DNA of 13,321 nt, taken from assembly GCA_045649855.1 (NCBI GenBank), contig JAZRQN010000132.1:1-13321 (forward strand). Reading direction: 5' to 3'. The notes under the pieces were generated by a model, which saw only the letters and a list, made by a program, of their open reading frames with translations, made no database searches and was not told where the DNA came from. The stretch comes from URNF01 sp045649855. Its GTDB lineage: Bacteria > Bacillota > Clostridia > Oscillospirales > Acutalibacteraceae. Positions 8,101-13,321 of the stretch are shown one piece after another. The translations under genes were made by a program, and so were the position numbers. Numbering within the stretch: position 1 is the stretch's first letter; every line of letters starts with the position of its first letter.

Positions 8101-9298
8101 AGACCAGAGCAAACACGTGCATCGTTACACCTGGCCCGAATCCACTAAGTATTACGATAAGAGTACCGATCACGTGGATATTGCCGTTCACATCAAGAAC
8201 ATTGCGGCGTACAACGGTCAGAACACCGACCTCATCACCCGCACCTACCTGATCACCGCAGAGGACGAGGTCATTTACAGCGACCTTGCCATTTCCTCTT
8301 ACAATCAAGCGGCAGGTATGTATGAAACGGCTACCATGGCAGATCTGAAAGCGGCTGACGCGATCGTGTATCACGGTCGCGCCACCGAATCGGGTACGGA
8401 TCTTGTATTGCCGCAATACGGCGGCACCGGCTTTACCATCAAAGGCGATCTCGCCGGACACGTGGACGTAACCCTCAACCACTCGGAATATGCGAGTGCG
8501 CTGAACGTGGTTATCGATGGCAACACTTCCAAGGTAAACACCATCTGGCTGGAAGCGGGCGATTCCACCGTGCGCGTGGCGAAAAACCTGTCTGCCGGTG
8601 AACACACCATTCAGATCACCCGCAGCAACTCCAACTACGGCGTGATGACCATTCAGAGCGTGCGCTATCAGGGTGATCTTTCCACCCCCACCGTTAACCC
8701 GTTGCAGTTTGAGTTCCTCGGCGATTCCATCACCGCGGCAGGCGGCGAGAGCGGCAACCCCGAAGGCGGTTCGACCGATAACCTTGCCAAGAGCAAGGCG
8801 CACAACACCTTCTACGGTTATGCGGCGCAGACCTCCCGTGCGTTTGGCGCGGACACGACCATTGTCGCCAGAAGCGGACAGACCACTGCGCAGGTGCGTA
8901 AGTTGTTCAACGATGCGGCGTGGGATCACGCGGCAAATCAGAAAGATTTGGTGGTCATCAATCTGGGCACCAATGATTTCGGATATGCGAACAAACCCGA
9001 TCCCGATGACATCGACGGCTATGCCGACACCTGCCGTGCATTGCTGGCTGACGTGCGTGCGGCATACCCCGATGCGTACATCATCTGGGGTTACGGTATG
9101 ATGTTCGACAAGGGCGTTGACCAGTTGCAGACCATCGTGGAGACGTATGCCGCGGAAACGGGCGACGAGAAGATCCTGTTCTGCGATTTCTCCTCGGTCA
9201 AGAACAACGACGGCAGCGGCTCTCATCCCGACCAGAGCGGTCAGGATGCGGCAGCACAGTTGCTCACCGCGTTCGTGAGAGAACATTGCGCGTTTTAA
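2102..9298 (+). CDS. Giant exported modular protein with metallophosphoesterase and CE2-like SGNH esterase domains
   Basis: A 2,398-residue extracellular protein. Residues 1-30 form a signal peptide (MKAKK, hydrophobic core, cleavage near TMA-A). Four short repeats follow (42-222). Four units at about 260, 505, 741 and 985 each open with YVLYxNDF, show a DFGDY strand and look like concanavalin/laminin-G-like sandwiches; an Ig-like strand set ending YVVAKN precedes each. An Ig-like region is at about 1173-1280. A calcineurin-type metallophosphoesterase spans about 1287-1563, with metal-site motifs DTH (D1295, H1297), GGDIVDN (D1336, N1340), GNHE (N1368, H1369), HH (1453-1454) and SHTH (H1482, H1484). 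Another sandwich-like stretch is at 1613-1842, then a small repeat domain (to about 1929) and the module shared with the gene at the window start (1932-2075). The C terminus (about 2080-2398) is CE2-like: a jelly-roll part (YHGR), then GDSIT (S2209), G2259, GTND (N2291) and SHP (H2375). CE2 enzymes remove acetyl groups from polysaccharides; the phosphoesterase substrate is unknown. No LPXTG, SLH or dockerin is visible. Confidence 0.9.
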   Translation: MKAKKLLAVLMSATMLFGLFAGTIVMPTMAAINGTTAEGLRVPFGSPAITANVGDVIDLTKYGVEFTDGSVTTDGLTWLNTAGADTVTYKSPAILANVGETVNLADWNVEFADGVATNASAITWQKKLDENTVTFGMPAILTDAGTKINFADYPVELTKGNVVAGNKLTWKQIEEVEVPLISFTSPAIPTNVGEAIDLTKYAVEFADGDVVVPSKITWKNGDAAVTSFTAVAKGVTALTATANGVSKTIYVVAKNANEDKYVLYRNDFNSADDVAEMHKSTMGSTAATATYAEGGYLAHNRNGSATATNQSMLFAPEWLSDFGDYRLEASVSVSAYANTGRYFSFLTHGSNTAKSGPYYVAGHTKAGKWFFQKNTSATSWGLTAFTGGEKNSAFTMNVNTYYTYALNYDGGKVTSYFNDAQIMQFAVPDATPIVTGRPGIGFHGIDATADYFEVALVDDSIKTVKVADTVADFTPATKGVTAFNVTDGTTTKTIYVVAKNPEDTEYVLYENDFNEAADLNDLTLVLKGAGTESVANGKFNFTRTSSTSANNRAYFLPEWLCDFGDYTLEMNASVNAQANTGRYIGFLFRGQEGNDGRPYGIAAFDRKKQVIWGDRSTAEGTSWNPNWYTAKTNAYTLPALGTAATYKISVMGDNLTVYFDGAQVASKILPDTAPEMGRPGIMTAGIDFDIDNFKVTITEPERQVAADTFTPTAAGVTEFIATVNGVSKSVYVVAKEADDTEYVLYENNFDSAADLDDLQYVAGNTAANYPMTVADGVMSITRVNSTNGNTTVSFPMWLSDFGDYTIESSIAITAQQNTTRYFGLVFRGNPSGSYAPHYASLYFRNGKWQGQRRVLTASGADWNAAWDNWAGPSITSAFSAAALGTFATYKVAVAGDTAEAYYNGAKVGTYTPTDVRDTGFVGLFITAMVAKMDYFKVTLPEMKATTEEITTFTVEKAGVTALTVKDANGNEKTVYVVAKNPEDTEYVLFETDFNNASDANALTVVEGNATMSVESGALTVTTGGAYVYLPEYLGDFGNYKMEMVAATTAYGASSDFIGLTARGQSMDNGKETYIARVRHSSGAWDAAGYYYRDASGTSHRHSWGGHATISLNSTHTYTLFAYEDLIALKQDANYVFYAEEEKEHDTGYLGFTVSNVTLSVDSIRVTLFEVEKPDAPVSASFPADAALPYGTIAGSLTVNLSGEGETPVDVAYYWGDGEGKLDGYAAFDEVLVKGNTTVTDTIPVGTVVPAGAIELRVYTANEAGESAGCVVIPLPLSVRNMDAGKEVISFQMASDTHIMPKNGSVNEAYNTEHFINLLQDIAKFDPDSVGLFHGGDIVDNGKISEYQNYQEIWNTYSNGLALEGIIGNHEYWDTKTHADTVNNFANYTGIAITPETPYYTKNIGGYDFFFLNSSIIDPSGGNHNIATLGDAQLAWLDEGLAKVDANTPAFIFHHQKFNQIADADALKAILAKYPNAIFMTSHTHTDMNTAGVFEYENDTMCKTANTSSVSYSVYTHYNPNGENTQARAQAYYVEVYEDRVVFRGMDIMTDEWLPSAQFVFWYGDVDTYPTDANLYPAASGEYESFSFDASAVPSVGDDGFTAADTETVNALEGKFNFYYDREGAHYRERDLFDNLDDNDKYNPSGTTTGWSKWVPSGEWLTRTTGKTSGEMFRKIDSLVPLNAKGDELVLENFETTFNVKFANYNGGIILGFRQQEAGHFTTGYYNIVKTMGFVSINKGGMSIASGNDILNKSGGDATNDMYNHFETTFANDLPNTVTVTVRVVGTAISVDIYDYTTKELLHTERDTLSLTGAGKLAYGVSAVGHSIGDIEITKLNGFGAPLDIEADRDYQNGNIELVDMQETDNGYQYTIKVTPDAGYQLRAGSLIVEDKNGDLYVPTRVGFRNGGDASRYTVTIQGEGIVYADFYQPTKADANIGLVGTSINEAESGLRFVHRLNVAEENDKLYVNFDGEKAEIKEYGLLVASNSLLKNPEDLDIETADQSKHVHRYTWPESTKYYDKSTDHVDIAVHIKNIAAYNGQNTDLITRTYLITAEDEVIYSDLAISSYNQAAGMYETATMADLKAADAIVYHGRATESGTDLVLPQYGGTGFTIKGDLAGHVDVTLNHSEYASALNVVIDGNTSKVNTIWLEAGDSTVRVAKNLSAGEHTIQITRSNSNYGVMTIQSVRYQGDLSTPTVNPLQFEFLGDSITAAGGESGNPEGGSTDNLAKSKAHNTFYGYAAQTSRAFGADTTIVARSGQTTAQVRKLFNDAAWDHAANQKDLVVINLGTNDFGYANKPDPDDIDGYADTCRALLADVRAAYPDAYIIWGYGMMFDKGVDQLQTIVETYAAETGDEKILFCDFSSVKNNDGSGSHPDQSGQDAAAQLLTAFVREHCAF
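2225..2765 (+). repeat. Four N-terminal protein repeats of about 45-48 residues
   Basis: Repeats begin at bases 2225, 2360, 2498 and 2642 (residues 42, 87, 133 and 181). Each has the pattern V.F.SPAI..NVG..I.L..Y.VEF.DG followed by a short spacer and L/ITW. The fourth runs straight into an Ig-like strand set. They read as degenerate bacterial Ig-like half domains, a typical stalk element. Confidence 0.8.
2879..5620 (+). repeat. Four tandem sandwich-domain units of about 240 residues
   Basis: Units begin at bases 2879, 3614, 4322 and 5054. Each starts with YVLYxNDFN-like residues, contains W/YL.DFG.Y, a GF/GL..RG strand, a Y.DGA- or YNGA-like strand and ends in DYFKVT-like residues. The linkers carry FT...GVT....V.G..KT.YVVAK. 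A 23-base stretch is identical at 3593-3615 and 5033-5055, showing relatively recent duplication or gene conversion between units. Confidence 0.8.
8090..8320 (+). repeat. Module shared with the truncated gene at the window start
   Basis: Residues about 1997-2073 of the giant protein match the fragment at 2-250 in protein and partly in DNA sequence; for example GAGCAAACACGTGCA is shared. This is a dispersed paralogous segment rather than a tandem repeat. Confidence 0.8.
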
Positions 9299-9309
9299 TG
9301 AAATGACAT

Positions 9310-9349
9310 AAAAAGAACCGATACATCTTTGGATGTATCGGTTCTTTTT
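9310..9349. terminator. Strong bidirectional intrinsic terminator
   Basis: An 18-base perfect stem (9310-9327 with 9332-9349) closes a 4-base loop (TTTG). The core is GAACCGATACATC, with A runs on the left and T runs on the right. It ends the rightward giant gene and the leftward kinase gene, which converge here. Confidence 0.92.
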
Positions 9350-9384
9350 TTAGTGTGAAAACAACAAGGTTTCGGGTCGGGTTC

Positions 9385-10836
9385 TTATTTGTCTTCCAAT
9401 TCGATGTAAAATTCCACGGCGGTGTCGCCGTTGGGGGCGGTGCGGTTGAGCACGCCGTACGGCATACGGTGTGCTTTCATAATGGCGGCGACCACCGAAA
9501 GACCGATGCCCGAACCACCGTAAGCACGGGTGCGCGCTTTGTCTACTTTATAGAAACTGTCCCAGATCTTCGGCAGATCGGCATCGGGGATGTGCGCGCC
9601 CGTGTTGAGCACCGAGATGCGCACCCTGCCGTCTTTTGCGCGAGCGATATGTCCCTCGATGAGACCGCCCTCGTGGACGTAGTGGAATGCGTTAGTGAGG
9701 AAATTGGCGAGCACGTTTTCCATCAGGAAACTGTCCGCAAACACAAACGTGGGGGTGGGATGCGGTGCGATGAGGGTAACATCTTGCTCCGCAAATTGCA
9801 ATTTCAACCGTTCCATCAGGTTGATGAGCAGTTCGGTAATATCAAAGCGTTCCACCGTCAACTGTTCGCTGCCCGATTCCAGTTGCATGAGCAAGGTCAT
9901 ACGGCGGATGAGTTCGGACATTTTCTGCGATTCATCCTCGATGACGGCGCAATACTCGTCGCGGTTGCCTGCGATATCCTCACGCAATCCCTCTGCATAG
10001 GTGGAAATGAGCGCGATGGGGGTTTTGAGTTCGTGGGATACGTTGCTGATAAAGGCGCGATGCGCCTCGTTTTGTTTGGTTTTTTGTTCCACGTCCGACT
10101 GCAACTGCAGATTGGCGTTTTTGAGGTCGGTGATGGTGCTCTCCAACGCCTTGGACATGGTATGAATACTGTGTCCGAGCGCGGACAACTCGTCTTGTCC
10201 GTTTTCGGGCGGCGGATCGCTGAAATCCAGTTTGGACACGTTTTCCGCTACTTTGGATAAACGGCGGATGGGCACGGTGATGCCGCGCGCCAACCCGACG
10301 GCAAGCAGAAGTGCCGCCAGCAATGCAACGCCGCCGCACAACAACAGAAAACGGTTGGAAATACGAGCGCTTTCTTTGATAGCGGCAACGGGAGTGAGCA
10401 CCGAAATGTAACTGTCGTTGTCCAGTTTGCCGATCAGATTGATGATTTCCGGCGACTCTTGGGCAGGCGGCGTGCTGAACCTGTATTCACCGCGATCCAG
10501 CTTAGGGGAGGAGGGCAGAGAAAACACCTCGTGGTTCTGGGTGCTGTACAGAATACGCTGATTTTTCCACAAAATCACCGACAAATCGGTGTTGTCTTTC
10601 AGATCTTCCAACGTTTCTTCCAATTCCAGAGGGGAGGTGCACACCTCGTTGATCTGTTCAAACGTCTGTGCGATGTGATCGCGCTTTTCCTGTATGTAAT
10701 AGGACTTGAGCACGAACGTGTTGAGCAGTAACAACACCACCAGCAACACCACGATGCAAGCGGCGAAACTGCCGAACAGTTTCCAGAAAATAGAGTGCGG
10801 ATGAAACGTCCGCTTGTTTGTATTTGCTTTGCTCAT
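9385..10836 (-). CDS. Membrane sensor histidine kinase
   Basis: A 483-residue two-component sensor kinase. It has an N-terminal membrane segment (about 17-40), an extracytoplasmic sensor region of about 120 residues (41-160), and a second membrane segment (about 162-184). A HAMP linker follows (about 185-235, with TVPIRRLSKVAENV), then a HisKA dimerisation domain with FISNVSHELKTPI (phosphorylated residue H268). The HATPase domain shows the N box around N378/N382, NTG at 411-413 in place of the more usual D.G, and GGSGIGLSV at 440-448. The start at 10836 is preferred over an in-frame ATG at 10884 because it overlaps the response-regulator stop as ATGA and has GAGGTG just upstream. The kinase should phosphorylate the adjacent regulator. 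The signal is unknown; membrane or cell-envelope stress is a guess based on its VanS-like layout. Confidence 0.93.
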   Translation of the reverse strand: MSKANTNKRTFHPHSIFWKLFGSFAACIVVLLVVLLLLNTFVLKSYYIQEKRDHIAQTFEQINEVCTSPLELEETLEDLKDNTDLSVILWKNQRILYSTQNHEVFSLPSSPKLDRGEYRFSTPPAQESPEIINLIGKLDNDSYISVLTPVAAIKESARISNRFLLLCGGVALLAALLLAVGLARGITVPIRRLSKVAENVSKLDFSDPPPENGQDELSALGHSIHTMSKALESTITDLKNANLQLQSDVEQKTKQNEAHRAFISNVSHELKTPIALISTYAEGLREDIAGNRDEYCAVIEDESQKMSELIRRMTLLMQLESGSEQLTVERFDITELLINLMERLKLQFAEQDVTLIAPHPTPTFVFADSFLMENVLANFLTNAFHYVHEGGLIEGHIARAKDGRVRISVLNTGAHIPDADLPKIWDSFYKVDKARTRAYGGSGIGLSVVAAIMKAHRMPYGVLNRTAPNGDTAVEFYIELEDK

Positions 10837-11519
10837 CCCTTCACCTCGAACTTGTATCCGAGACCGCGGATGGTTTTGATGCACTCGCCGCCATCTCCCA
10901 GTTTGGCACGCAGTTTTTTGATGTGCGTGTCTACCGTGCGCGCGTCTCCGTAATAATCATACCGCCACACGTTGTCGAGGATCTTATCCCTCGACAGCGC
11001 AATGCCGGCGTTTTGCGTCAAGAAATACAGCAGTTCAAACTCGGTATAGGTCAGTTCGACCTTTTCACCTTTCACCCACACTTCGCGCCCGACCGTGTCG
11101 ATGCGCAGATCGCTCGTGGGGGTGATGACCGCTTGTGCAGGGGTGGCTTGTCCGCGCCGCAGCACCGCTTCGATGCGTGCGTGCAGGATCTTCAGGCTGA
11201 ACGGTTTGGCGATGTATTCGTCAGCGCCCAGCGAAAATCCTTGCAGTTCATCCTCTTCCTCGCCTTTAGCGGTGAGCATAATGATAGGAACACGCGAGCT
11301 TTGCCGTATGGCACAGCAGGCCTCAAAACCGTCCATTTGCGGCATCATAACGTCCATCAAAATGAGATCGACGGGGGTGCTTTGGAACAGCCGCACCGCT
11401 TCGGCGCCGTTTGCCGCCTCCACCGTTTTAAAGCCTTTGATGGCGAGATAATCGGCAATGACACGCCGCATACGGATCTCATCGTCCGCGATGAGAATGG
11501 TTTTTTGCACGTTTTCCAT
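10833..11519 (-). CDS. OmpR/PhoB-family response regulator
   Basis: A 228-residue response regulator of exactly typical OmpR-family length. The receiver domain (about 6-118) carries the acidic pair D12/D13, the phosphoacceptor D56 in LILMDVMMPQMDG, T83 and K105 in the AKPF motif. The winged-helix DNA-binding domain (about 135-226) contains the LTYTEFELLYFL start, SRDKIL..VW, and the recognition-helix region RTVDTHIKKLRAKLG, ending IRGLGYKFE. The ATG at 11519 is chosen over an in-frame ATG at 11564: it matches the family's N terminus (KTILIADDE) and has AAAGGCGG 9 bases upstream, a somewhat imperfect ribosome binding site. Its stop overlaps the kinase start by 4 bases, so the two are translationally coupled. 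It should be phosphorylated by that kinase and may regulate its own operon. Confidence 0.93.
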   Translation of the reverse strand: MENVQKTILIADDEIRMRRVIADYLAIKGFKTVEAANGAEAVRLFQSTPVDLILMDVMMPQMDGFEACCAIRQSSRVPIIMLTAKGEEEDELQGFSLGADEYIAKPFSLKILHARIEAVLRRGQATPAQAVITPTSDLRIDTVGREVWVKGEKVELTYTEFELLYFLTQNAGIALSRDKILDNVWRYDYYGDARTVDTHIKKLRAKLGDGGECIKTIRGLGYKFEVKG

Positions 11520-11567
11520 ACTTTTTATCCGCCTTTCTGATGCTTTCGTACTGAAAAGGAGCATACT

Positions 11568-11595
11568 ACTATATACAGTATACCATATTTGTGAA
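11568..11595 (-). promoter_or_regulatory. Putative promoter of the response regulator / kinase operon
   Basis: On the minus strand, TTCACA (11590-11595) and TATAGT (11568-11573) lie 16 bases apart. A short perfect palindrome, TATAC-A-GTATA (11572-11582), overlaps the -10 and spacer and could bind a regulator. Consensus matching only. Confidence 0.5.
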
Positions 11596-11633
11596 AAAAG
11601 TGTGTTTTATTTTTAAAAATCGGAGGGAATGGT

Positions 11634-12581
11634 ATGATTTACGGCGATAAACGCAAGGTGGTACTCATCGGAACGGGTATGGTGGGCATGAGTTATGCGT
11701 ATGCGCTGCTCAATCAAAACGCGTGCGATGAATTGGTGTTGGTGGACATTGATCGCAAGCGCGCAAACGGCGAAGCGATGGACCTCAATCACGGTTTGGC
11801 GTTTTCAGGTTCGCACATGCGTATTTACGCAGGGGATTACAAAGATTGCGCGGATGCGGACATCGTGGCGATCTGCGCAGGGGTGGCACAAAAGCCGGGC
11901 GAAACCCGTCTGGACCTGTTACGTCGCAACGAAGCGGTGTTTCGATCCATCGTAGAGCCGGTTACCGAATCGGGGTTTAACGGCATTTTTCTGATCGCCA
12001 CCAATCCCGTGGATATTATGACCCGCATCACCTGCTCGCTGTCGGGATTCAATGCGCGCAGGGTGATCGGCACGGGCACGACACTGGACACCGCGCGCTT
12101 ACGCTATCTGCTCGGCAGTCATTTCTCGGTGGATCCGCGCAACGTGCACGCATACGTCATCGGCGAGCACGGGGACAGCGAGTTCGTGCCGTGGTCGCAG
12201 GCAATGCTTGCCACCCGTCCCGTTCAGGAATATTGCGAGGACGGCGTTTGCGATATGGAACAGATGGCGGAGATGGAAAAAGAGGTGCGCGGCGCGGCGC
12301 AAAAGATCATCGAAGCCAAAAAAGCGACCTATTACGGCATCGGTATGGCGATGGTGCGTATCACCCGTGCGATTTTGGGCGATGAAAACAGCGTGCTGAC
12401 CGTCAGCGCGATGCTGGATACAGCCGATTGCAAAGGCGTGTTCGCAGGGATGCCCTGCATTGTTAACCGTAACGGTGTCAGACGGGTGTTGCCGCTCAAT
12501 CTGACCGATAACGAGCGCGCGCAACTGGAAAAATCCTGTAAAACCCTGCAGCAAGCGTATGACAGCTTGCGCGCAGAATGA
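11634..12581 (+). CDS. ldh: L-lactate dehydrogenase
   Basis: A 315-residue NAD-dependent L-lactate dehydrogenase that reduces pyruvate to L-lactate and regenerates NAD+ in fermentation; cytoplasmic tetramer in the family. The Rossmann start GTGMVG is at 13-18 and the NAD-selective acid is in LVLVDID (37-40). The substrate loop QKPGETR is at 86-92; Gln86 at the specificity position points to lactate rather than malate dehydrogenase. TNPVD is at 123-127, the catalytic pair D152/R155 is in LDTARLR, and the catalytic H179 is in IGEHGDSEF. RNVHAY (169-174) retains the Arg and His associated with fructose-1,6-bisphosphate activation in bacterial enzymes. The ATG at 11634 has GGAGGG 6 bases upstream. 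It is a single-gene unit, divergent from the two-component operon and closed by its own terminator. I could not identify a convincing promoter for it. Confidence 0.95.
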   Translation: MIYGDKRKVVLIGTGMVGMSYAYALLNQNACDELVLVDIDRKRANGEAMDLNHGLAFSGSHMRIYAGDYKDCADADIVAICAGVAQKPGETRLDLLRRNEAVFRSIVEPVTESGFNGIFLIATNPVDIMTRITCSLSGFNARRVIGTGTTLDTARLRYLLGSHFSVDPRNVHAYVIGEHGDSEFVPWSQAMLATRPVQEYCEDGVCDMEQMAEMEKEVRGAAQKIIEAKKATYYGIGMAMVRITRAILGDENSVLTVSAMLDTADCKGVFAGMPCIVNRNGVRRVLPLNLTDNERAQLEKSCKTLQQAYDSLRAE

Positions 12582-12590
12582 TGTTGTGTC

Positions 12591-12618
12591 AAAGCAGTGC
12601 CGACGGCACTGCTTTTTT
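12591..12618 (+). terminator. Intrinsic terminator of the lactate dehydrogenase gene
   Basis: AAAGCAGTGCC (12591-12601) pairs with GGCACTGCTTT (12605-12615) around a 3-base loop, followed by a run of six T. It begins 10 bases after the stop codon. Confidence 0.9.
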
Positions 12619-12650
12619 GCAATCTTTTATGTATTTTATGTAAAAATCTG

Positions 12651-12679
12651 TTGATTTTCAGCAGGAAATTTGATAATAT
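12651..12679 (+). promoter_or_regulatory. Putative promoter of xpt, extended -10 type
   Basis: TTGATT (12651-12656) and TAATAT (12674-12679) are 17 bases apart, with TG at 12671-12672 forming an extended -10. It leaves a leader of only about 30 bases before the start codon. Confidence 0.5.
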
Positions 12680-12714
12680 AAATGTAGATGTTTATATAAA
12701 GGAGAGGTATCAAA

Positions 12715-13287
12715 GTGCAACTGCTGGAAGAAAAGATCCGTCGCGAAGGCAAAGTATACGAAGGCGATGTTTTGAAAGTGGACTGCTTCCTCAACCATCA
12801 GATCGACGTGAAGTTCCTGTGCGAGATCGGCAAGGAGTTTCGCCGTTTGTTTGACGGTTGCGATATCACCAAGATCCTCACCATTGAAGCATCGGGCATC
12901 GGCATTGCCTGTATCGCGGCACAGTATTTTGACGTGCCCGTGGTATTTGCCAAAAAGACCATGAGTGTCAACATTGCGGGGGATGTATACACCGCACCCG
13001 TTACCTCGTTTACGCGCAAGAAAAATTACGACATCATTGTTTCCAAACAGTTTTTGAATCCGGAAGACAAGGTGCTTATCATCGATGATTTCCTGGCAGA
13101 AGGCAGCGCGCTGCTCGGACTCACCTCTTTGGTGAAAGATGCAGGGGCAGAGATCGTCGGTTGCGGTATCGTGATCGAAAAAGCGTTCCAGCCGGGCGGT
13201 GCGATGATCCGCGACAAAGGCATCCGTGTAGAATCGTTGGCGCGCATCGCGTCGATGGATGTCGAAGGCGGCATTGAATTTTGTTAA
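12715..13287 (+). CDS. xpt: Xanthine phosphoribosyltransferase
   Basis: A 190-residue purine salvage enzyme that joins xanthine to PRPP to make XMP; cytoplasmic. The length equals that of typical bacterial Xpt proteins. The PRPP-binding motif is KVLIIDDFLAEGSA (119-132), with the two adjacent Asp residues at 124-125. EASGIG (58-63) and the FAKKTMS segment (78-84) match the conserved base- and phosphate-binding regions of the family. It starts with GTG at 12715, preceded by AAAGGAGAGG with good spacing; the first residues (MQLLEEKIRREG) match the family N terminus, which supports this start. It stands alone, with its own promoter after the ldh terminator. In Bacillus the xpt operon is usually controlled by a guanine riboswitch; here the leader is too short for one. 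Adenine or hypoxanthine phosphoribosyltransferase is less likely given the overall match. Confidence 0.93.
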   Translation: MQLLEEKIRREGKVYEGDVLKVDCFLNHQIDVKFLCEIGKEFRRLFDGCDITKILTIEASGIGIACIAAQYFDVPVVFAKKTMSVNIAGDVYTAPVTSFTRKKNYDIIVSKQFLNPEDKVLIIDDFLAEGSALLGLTSLVKDAGAEIVGCGIVIEKAFQPGGAMIRDKGIRVESLARIASMDVEGGIEFC

Positions 13288-13321
13288 TCAGCGGATGGAT
13301 GTCCGCAAAAAATAAAAATTG

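Noticed and set aside
2084..9286. A 2,400-residue open frame on the minus strand opposite the giant gene
   Set aside because: It is in exact codon register with the sense gene and arises from the lack of TTA, CTA and TCA codons. It has no ribosome binding site, and its translation is low-complexity and rich in His, Arg and Val without recognisable domains.
9355..10260. A 301-residue plus-strand open frame opposite the histidine kinase
   Set aside because: It starts in the terminator region, is antisense in register to the kinase, and has no family resemblance.
10837..10884. A 16-codon upstream extension of the histidine kinase
   Set aside because: It lies inside the response-regulator coding end; the ATGA overlap at 10833-10836 with GAGGTG upstream is the standard arrangement.
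10818..11540. A 240-residue plus-strand open frame opposite the response regulator
   Set aside because: It is the antisense shadow of a textbook OmpR-family gene.
11596..11620. Sigma-A promoter for ldh
   Set aside because: TTGTGA at 11589 and several AT-rich hexamers are present, but no pair has acceptable spacing and match.
12619..12714. Purine riboswitch before xpt
   Set aside because: The leader is too short, and I see neither the three-way junction nor the conserved loop sequences.
13291..13306. Intrinsic terminator after xpt
   Set aside because: GCGGA/TCCGC forms a small hairpin, but it is followed by A-rich rather than T-rich sequence and the window ends; it cannot be called a plus-strand terminator.

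Overview
The window looks like a chromosomal segment of a Clostridia-type Firmicute, probably an uncultured gut Oscillospiraceae-like fermenter. The evidence is strong AGGAGG-type ribosome binding sites, a very large modular exported protein, an L-lactate dehydrogenase, an OmpR/VanS-style two-component pair and a moderately GC-rich composition with AT-rich intergenic DNA. The taxonomic placement is inferred from style only. No gene-free stretch exceeds about 150 bases, and I see no RNA gene, CRISPR array or insertion sequence.

Layout. (1) Bases 1-430: the 3' end of an exported-protein gene that enters from outside the window, a 40-residue peptide gene directly behind it, and a bidirectional terminator. 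(2) Bases 454-2101: a leftward AraC-family regulator with an unusually long N-terminal part, separated from the next gene by about 150 bases holding back-to-back promoters. (3) Bases 2102-9298: a 2,398-residue exported protein. Its order is signal peptide, four short repeats, four tandem concanavalin/laminin-G-like units, an Ig-like domain, a calcineurin-type metallophosphoesterase domain, a further sandwich-like domain, a small repeat domain, a module shared with the truncated gene at the window start, and a C-terminal CE2-like SGNH esterase. A bidirectional terminator follows. (4) Bases 9385-11519: a leftward response regulator / histidine kinase operon with an ATGA overlap. (5) Bases 11634-12581: rightward L-lactate dehydrogenase with its own terminator. 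(6) Bases 12715-13287: rightward xanthine phosphoribosyltransferase with its own promoter and no purine riboswitch.

How it fits together. The AraC regulator and the giant protein are divergently transcribed and may form a sensing/response pair: a cytoplasmic regulator that recognises a sugar-like ligand and controls an exported two-enzyme protein acting on a decorated polymer. The AraC protein's long N-terminal part resembles, by eye, the sandwich domains of the giant protein, which makes this pairing the most interesting part of the window. The kinase/regulator pair, lactate dehydrogenase and xpt look like ordinary housekeeping neighbours with separate transcription units.
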